Part shown: piece by piece, positions 61,379 to 64,000 of the stretch
How positions within the stretch are numbered: the stretch's first letter is position 1
Layout: every line of letters begins with the position of its first letter
From: CAVWGP01 sp963754645
GTDB taxonomy: Bacteria > Pseudomonadota > Alphaproteobacteria > Bin65
DNA: 64,000 nt
Direction of reading: 5' to 3'
NCBI GenBank assembly: GCA_963754645.1
Contig: CAVWGP010000012.1
Coordinates: 434,001 to 498,000, forward strand
Notes under the pieces: generated by a model
What the model saw: the letters and a program-made list of their open reading frames with translations, nothing else
Databases searched by the model: none
What the model was told of the DNA's origin: nothing
Made by a program: the position numbers and the translations under genes

Positions 61379-62224
61379 TCAATTTTCGAGACTGCGCAGC
61401 GCGCGCGCAACCAGCCCCGGCACCAAGCCGCGGCGATAGGCGGATGAGCCGCGCACGTCGTCGACCGGATCGCACGCCGCCGCCAGCGCCTTGCCGAATT
61501 CCGCGAGTCCCGCCTCTAGCAGCGGTCTTCCAATCAGTTTTTTCTCGGCCGCGCGATCGCGCACCGGTCTGGGCCCGACCGCGCCCAACGCCACCGCGAC
61601 ATATGTGCATGTCCCCGCTTGCCGCGCCAGTATCGCGGCGACGGACACCGTTGCGTAGTCGCCGTCGACGCGGGCGAATTTTAGAAAGGTGCCGCGCGCG
61701 CCCGCCGGCGGTTCGGGTACCGACACGGCCGTGACGATCTCGCCCGGCTTGAGCGCCGTCGTGAGGTAATCTTGAAAAAATTCGGCGGCCGGAATTTTTC
61801 GCCGCCCGCCCGGGCCGGCGATCTCGATAACGGCGTCGGATGCCACCAGCGCCGCCGGATAATCGGCGTTCGGATCGCCATGGGCGACGGCGCCTCCGAT
61901 CGTGCCGAAGCTGCGGATCGCCGGATGCGCAATGGCGCGCGCGGCCCGGGCAATGGCCGGAAATTGGCCCGTTACGATAACCGAGCCCGCGACAGACTCG
62001 TGCGTGGCCGTGGCGCCGATGCGCAGCGCCCCATCGGGCGTGCGCGCAATGCCGCCGAGTTCCGTGATGCGGCTCAGGCTCACCAAGGCCGGCGGCTCGA
62101 GCAATCGCGCGCTGAGCATGGCAACCAATGTTTGTCCGCCCGCGATGCAGCGCGCGCCGTCGACCTCCGCCAACAATCTGAGTGCGCCTTCCAACGACAC
62201 CGGCTCATGATACTCAAGCGACAT
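61379..62224 (-). CDS. FAD-binding subunit of the molybdenum hydroxylase (CoxM/CutM type)
   Basis: 281 residues: SLEYHEPVSLEGALRLLAEV at the N-terminus, FAD loops RCIAGGQTLVAMLSARLLEP and RSFGTIGGAVAHGDPNADYP, and a C-terminal domain ending near DDVRGSSAYRRGLVPGLVAR. I used the internal Met at 62224 since family members start just before the SLEYHEP segment; 62236 is an alternative. First of the three enzyme subunits in transcription order. Confidence 0.92.
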   Translation of the reverse strand: MSLEYHEPVSLEGALRLLAEVDGARCIAGGQTLVAMLSARLLEPPALVSLSRITELGGIARTPDGALRIGATATHESVAGSVIVTGQFPAIARAARAIAHPAIRSFGTIGGAVAHGDPNADYPAALVASDAVIEIAGPGGRRKIPAAEFFQDYLTTALKPGEIVTAVSVPEPPAGARGTFLKFARVDGDYATVSVAAILARQAGTCTYVAVALGAVGPRPVRDRAAEKKLIGRPLLEAGLAEFGKALAAACDPVDDVRGSSAYRRGLVPGLVARALRSLEN

Positions 62225-62257
62225 GACGCTGCCCATTCGCGCCGGTTTTCGCGGCGC

Positions 62258-63271
62258 CTACCACTTATTCAAGTCGGCCGCCTTTTCGCCGCTGGCTTTT
62301 TCGAGGAAGGAGAGATCGAGAAATTTCGCGACTTCGCCCGACTGATCCTTTTTTGCCCAGCCCACACCGTGCATCTGTTTCGCCATCAGCGCGATATCGG
62401 ACATATTGGTGCGATAGCTAAGGCGCAGGAAATCGCGCTGCACCATCGCGATCACCGGCTCGGGCAGCTTCAGGAACTTCAGCTCCAGCTGGATCTGCTT
62501 CGGCACGTCGTCGACGAAGCCCTTCATCGCTTCGTGATGGCTCGCGACGATGCGCTGCACATAGTCGCGGCGCTTTTCGATGGCGTCGCGGCGCACGATG
62601 AAACCGATTTCCTGCTTGCCGGCATCCTTGCCGAAGACATGATCGAACAGCGCGCCCTTGCCGCTGTTGATCGACAGCGCGCCGAACACGGCCAAAGTCA
62701 TCGCCATGTCGACCTCGCCGCCTTCGATCGCGCGCGGATGGTTCGGGAACGGCACGTTGACGACGCTCACGTCCTTGTCAGGATTGAGACCGGCGGCTTT
62801 CAAGGCGACCGTCAGCTTCAAATGCTGCATCGAGCCGGTCGGAACGCCGATCTTGAGCGGTTTGCCCTCGCCGTTCCGCTTCTTGGCGAGTTCGGCCAGA
62901 CCCTTCCAATCGCCCGATTTCAGGCCCAGCGCCGGCCCGGCGATGATGACGTTGTAGCCGCCGCCCCAGCCGGCAACCCAAACGACCGGAATGCCCTCGT
63001 CCATCGCGCGCACCAAGTGCTGCAATGTCGTATTGGCCACGTCGACCTCGCCTTGCTCAAGCGCCAGCAAGGCCGCGGTGCTGTCGTTGAATTCCTTGTA
63101 TTCGTATTTGAGCTTGTGCTTGGCCTCGACATCGGCCATCGCCACGCGCAGCGAAGCGAGCGCGCCGCGCTGAATGCCGTGGCGGACCGTGTCCTGCGCC
63201 ACCGCAACGCCCGCGACCATCGGCGCGACGGCGAGCGCCGCTGCCGAAAGAATCCGCATGAGACTCTGCAT
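62258..63271 (-). CDS. ABC transporter substrate-binding protein (NMT1/SsuA type)
   Basis: 337 residues with a signal peptide (LMRILSAAALAVAPMVAGVAVAQ is longer than usual; the visible core is ILSAAALAVAPMVAG). Features of the nitrate/sulfonate receptor class: EVDVANTTLQHLVRAMDEGI, IGVPTGSMQHLKLTVALKA and VPFPNHPRAIEGGEVDMAMT. First gene of the eight-gene operon. The ligand is unknown; the enzymes downstream suggest a hydroxylatable ring compound or a 2-oxo acid. Confidence 0.88.
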   Translation of the reverse strand: MQSLMRILSAAALAVAPMVAGVAVAQDTVRHGIQRGALASLRVAMADVEAKHKLKYEYKEFNDSTAALLALEQGEVDVANTTLQHLVRAMDEGIPVVWVAGWGGGYNVIIAGPALGLKSGDWKGLAELAKKRNGEGKPLKIGVPTGSMQHLKLTVALKAAGLNPDKDVSVVNVPFPNHPRAIEGGEVDMAMTLAVFGALSINSGKGALFDHVFGKDAGKQEIGFIVRRDAIEKRRDYVQRIVASHHEAMKGFVDDVPKQIQLELKFLKLPEPVIAMVQRDFLRLSYRTNMSDIALMAKQMHGVGWAKKDQSGEVAKFLDLSFLEKASGEKAADLNKW

Positions 63272-63513
63272 ACACGCCTCCCTGCGGCCGCCGCCAAGCC
63301 GCTTATCTTTGTCTGAGACAACATCCGCGGACATTCAATCAAAGTTATCATCAGTGCCGAATTGAAACGTGTCAAGCAGGCCCTTGTCGGGCCACGAACG
63401 AGCAGTGCCAAGCCGCCGGTTCGCCGCCGCGTCCTGGCCGCGCCGGGCGCTTCGCGCTTTCCATTCCCGCCGCATTCCCTAAACTGCGCCGCCACGATCG
63501 GGGAGGACAGGAC

Positions 63514-64000
63514 GATGGACCAAGCGCCGCGCAGCCGGCTCGAGCTCAAGATCGATCTCGAAAAGGACGGCAAGCAGACGGGCTTCGTGCGGCTGCCGCA
63601 TTCGGTGCATCGCTCGGCCTATGGTTGGATTCCGATTCCCGTCGCCTGCATCAAGAACGGCGCCGGGCCGCGCGTGCTGCTGAGCGCGGGCAATCACGGC
63701 GACGAGTGGGAGGGCCAATTGGCGCTGGGCCGCCTGATCCGCGAACTGGACCCGGCCGATATCCGCGGCCGCGTCGTCATCATGTCGTCGGCCAATTTTC
63801 CCGCGGCCATGGCCGGCTCGCGCACCTCGCCAATCGACGGCGGCAATCTCAATCGCAGCTTTCCCGGCGACCCGGACGGCGGCGTGACGCGCCAGATCGC
63901 TTACTTCATCGAGGACGTCATGCTGGCGGGCTGCAACTACGCCTTCGATTTCCACTCGGGCGGCAGCTCGCTCATGTATCTGCCCAGCGCGCTTGGCACG
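63514..64000 (+). CDS. Succinylglutamate desuccinylase/aspartoacylase-type deacylase, partial
   Basis: First 162 residues of an M14-type zinc amidohydrolase; the gene runs off the right edge. Zinc ligands are in AGNHGDEWEGQLAL (His and Glu) and FDFHSGGSSLM (His), with the substrate loop NLNRSFPGDPDGGVTRQIA. A GGGGAGGA sits before ATG 63514. Relatives deacylate N-acyl amino acids, for example in ectoine degradation. It is divergent from the eight-gene operon across about 240 nt. Confidence 0.88.

Noticed and set aside
1..64000. CRISPR array, prophage, insertion sequence or rRNA/tRNA genes
   Set aside because: No regularly spaced repeats, integrase, transposase or structural RNA consensus was found in either strand.

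Overview
The window looks like a GC-rich alphaproteobacterial chromosome. The evidence is a fused NuoE/NuoF-type formate dehydrogenase beta subunit, an LpxD, a sigma factor paired with a ChrR-like anti-sigma factor, many TRAP and ABC uptake systems, and consistently GC-rich third codon positions. No rRNA, tRNA, CRISPR array, prophage or insertion sequence was seen. This is mostly catabolic and uptake territory, arranged as short operons with local regulators.

Layout. 1-6215: the end of a TRAP substrate-binding gene with an FAH-family hydrolase, a sugar-nucleotide-type epimerase, and an operon of cytochrome P450, MetE-type zinc protein and Tat-exported binding protein. 6384-8209: MarR-GNAT fusion regulator and an EamA exporter. 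8196-10856: beta-ketoacyl synthase, acyl carrier protein and LpxD (reverse strand). 10977-14958: hydrolase, TPR protein, frameshifted amidase, GNAT. 15037-22448: NAD-dependent formate dehydrogenase (fused GB subunit, then alpha), with a RelE/HTH toxin-antitoxin pair and two secreted repeat proteins lying between its subunits. 22553-23899: ECF sigma factor and ChrR-like anti-sigma, preceded by two matching promoter motifs. 23925-27583: Crp/Fnr regulator, Lrp regulator and an ornithine aminotransferase-arginase fusion. 27752-32173: TRAP transporter with KDG kinase and KDPG aldolase. 32274-38393: tandem secreted Cys-rich proteins, cold-shock protein, an ABC exporter-like protein, a small CxC/CxC protein with a CRP-type palindrome upstream, a DUF1326 protein, and a palindromic element. 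38497-43910: acyl-CoA synthetase, enoyl-CoA hydratase and a third TRAP system. 43920-55773: 2OG-Fe(II) oxygenase, XRE regulators, a hydantoinase/carboxylase set (HyuA, HyuB, gamma-like), an isochorismatase-type hydrolase and a complete BMP-type ABC importer. 55775-63271: an eight-gene reverse-strand operon with a split TPP decarboxylase, a sulfonate-type ABC importer and a three-subunit molybdenum hydroxylase. 63514-64000: start of a succinylglutamate desuccinylase/aspartoacylase-type gene.

The genes mostly work as import-plus-degrade modules. The sugar-acid TRAP set feeds KDG to KDPG to pyruvate. The hydantoin-like set pairs a ring-opening hydrolase with a carbamoyl-type cysteine hydrolase. 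The arginase fusion would run arginine to glutamate semialdehyde in one chain.

Quality note. Several genes are broken by single extra bases. They are scattered singly over most of the window but dense (about 40 in 3.8 kb) in hyuA and hyuB, while the neighbouring genes are clean. All the breaks I could resolve are +1. Those two genes should be treated as unreliable sequence until reads are checked.
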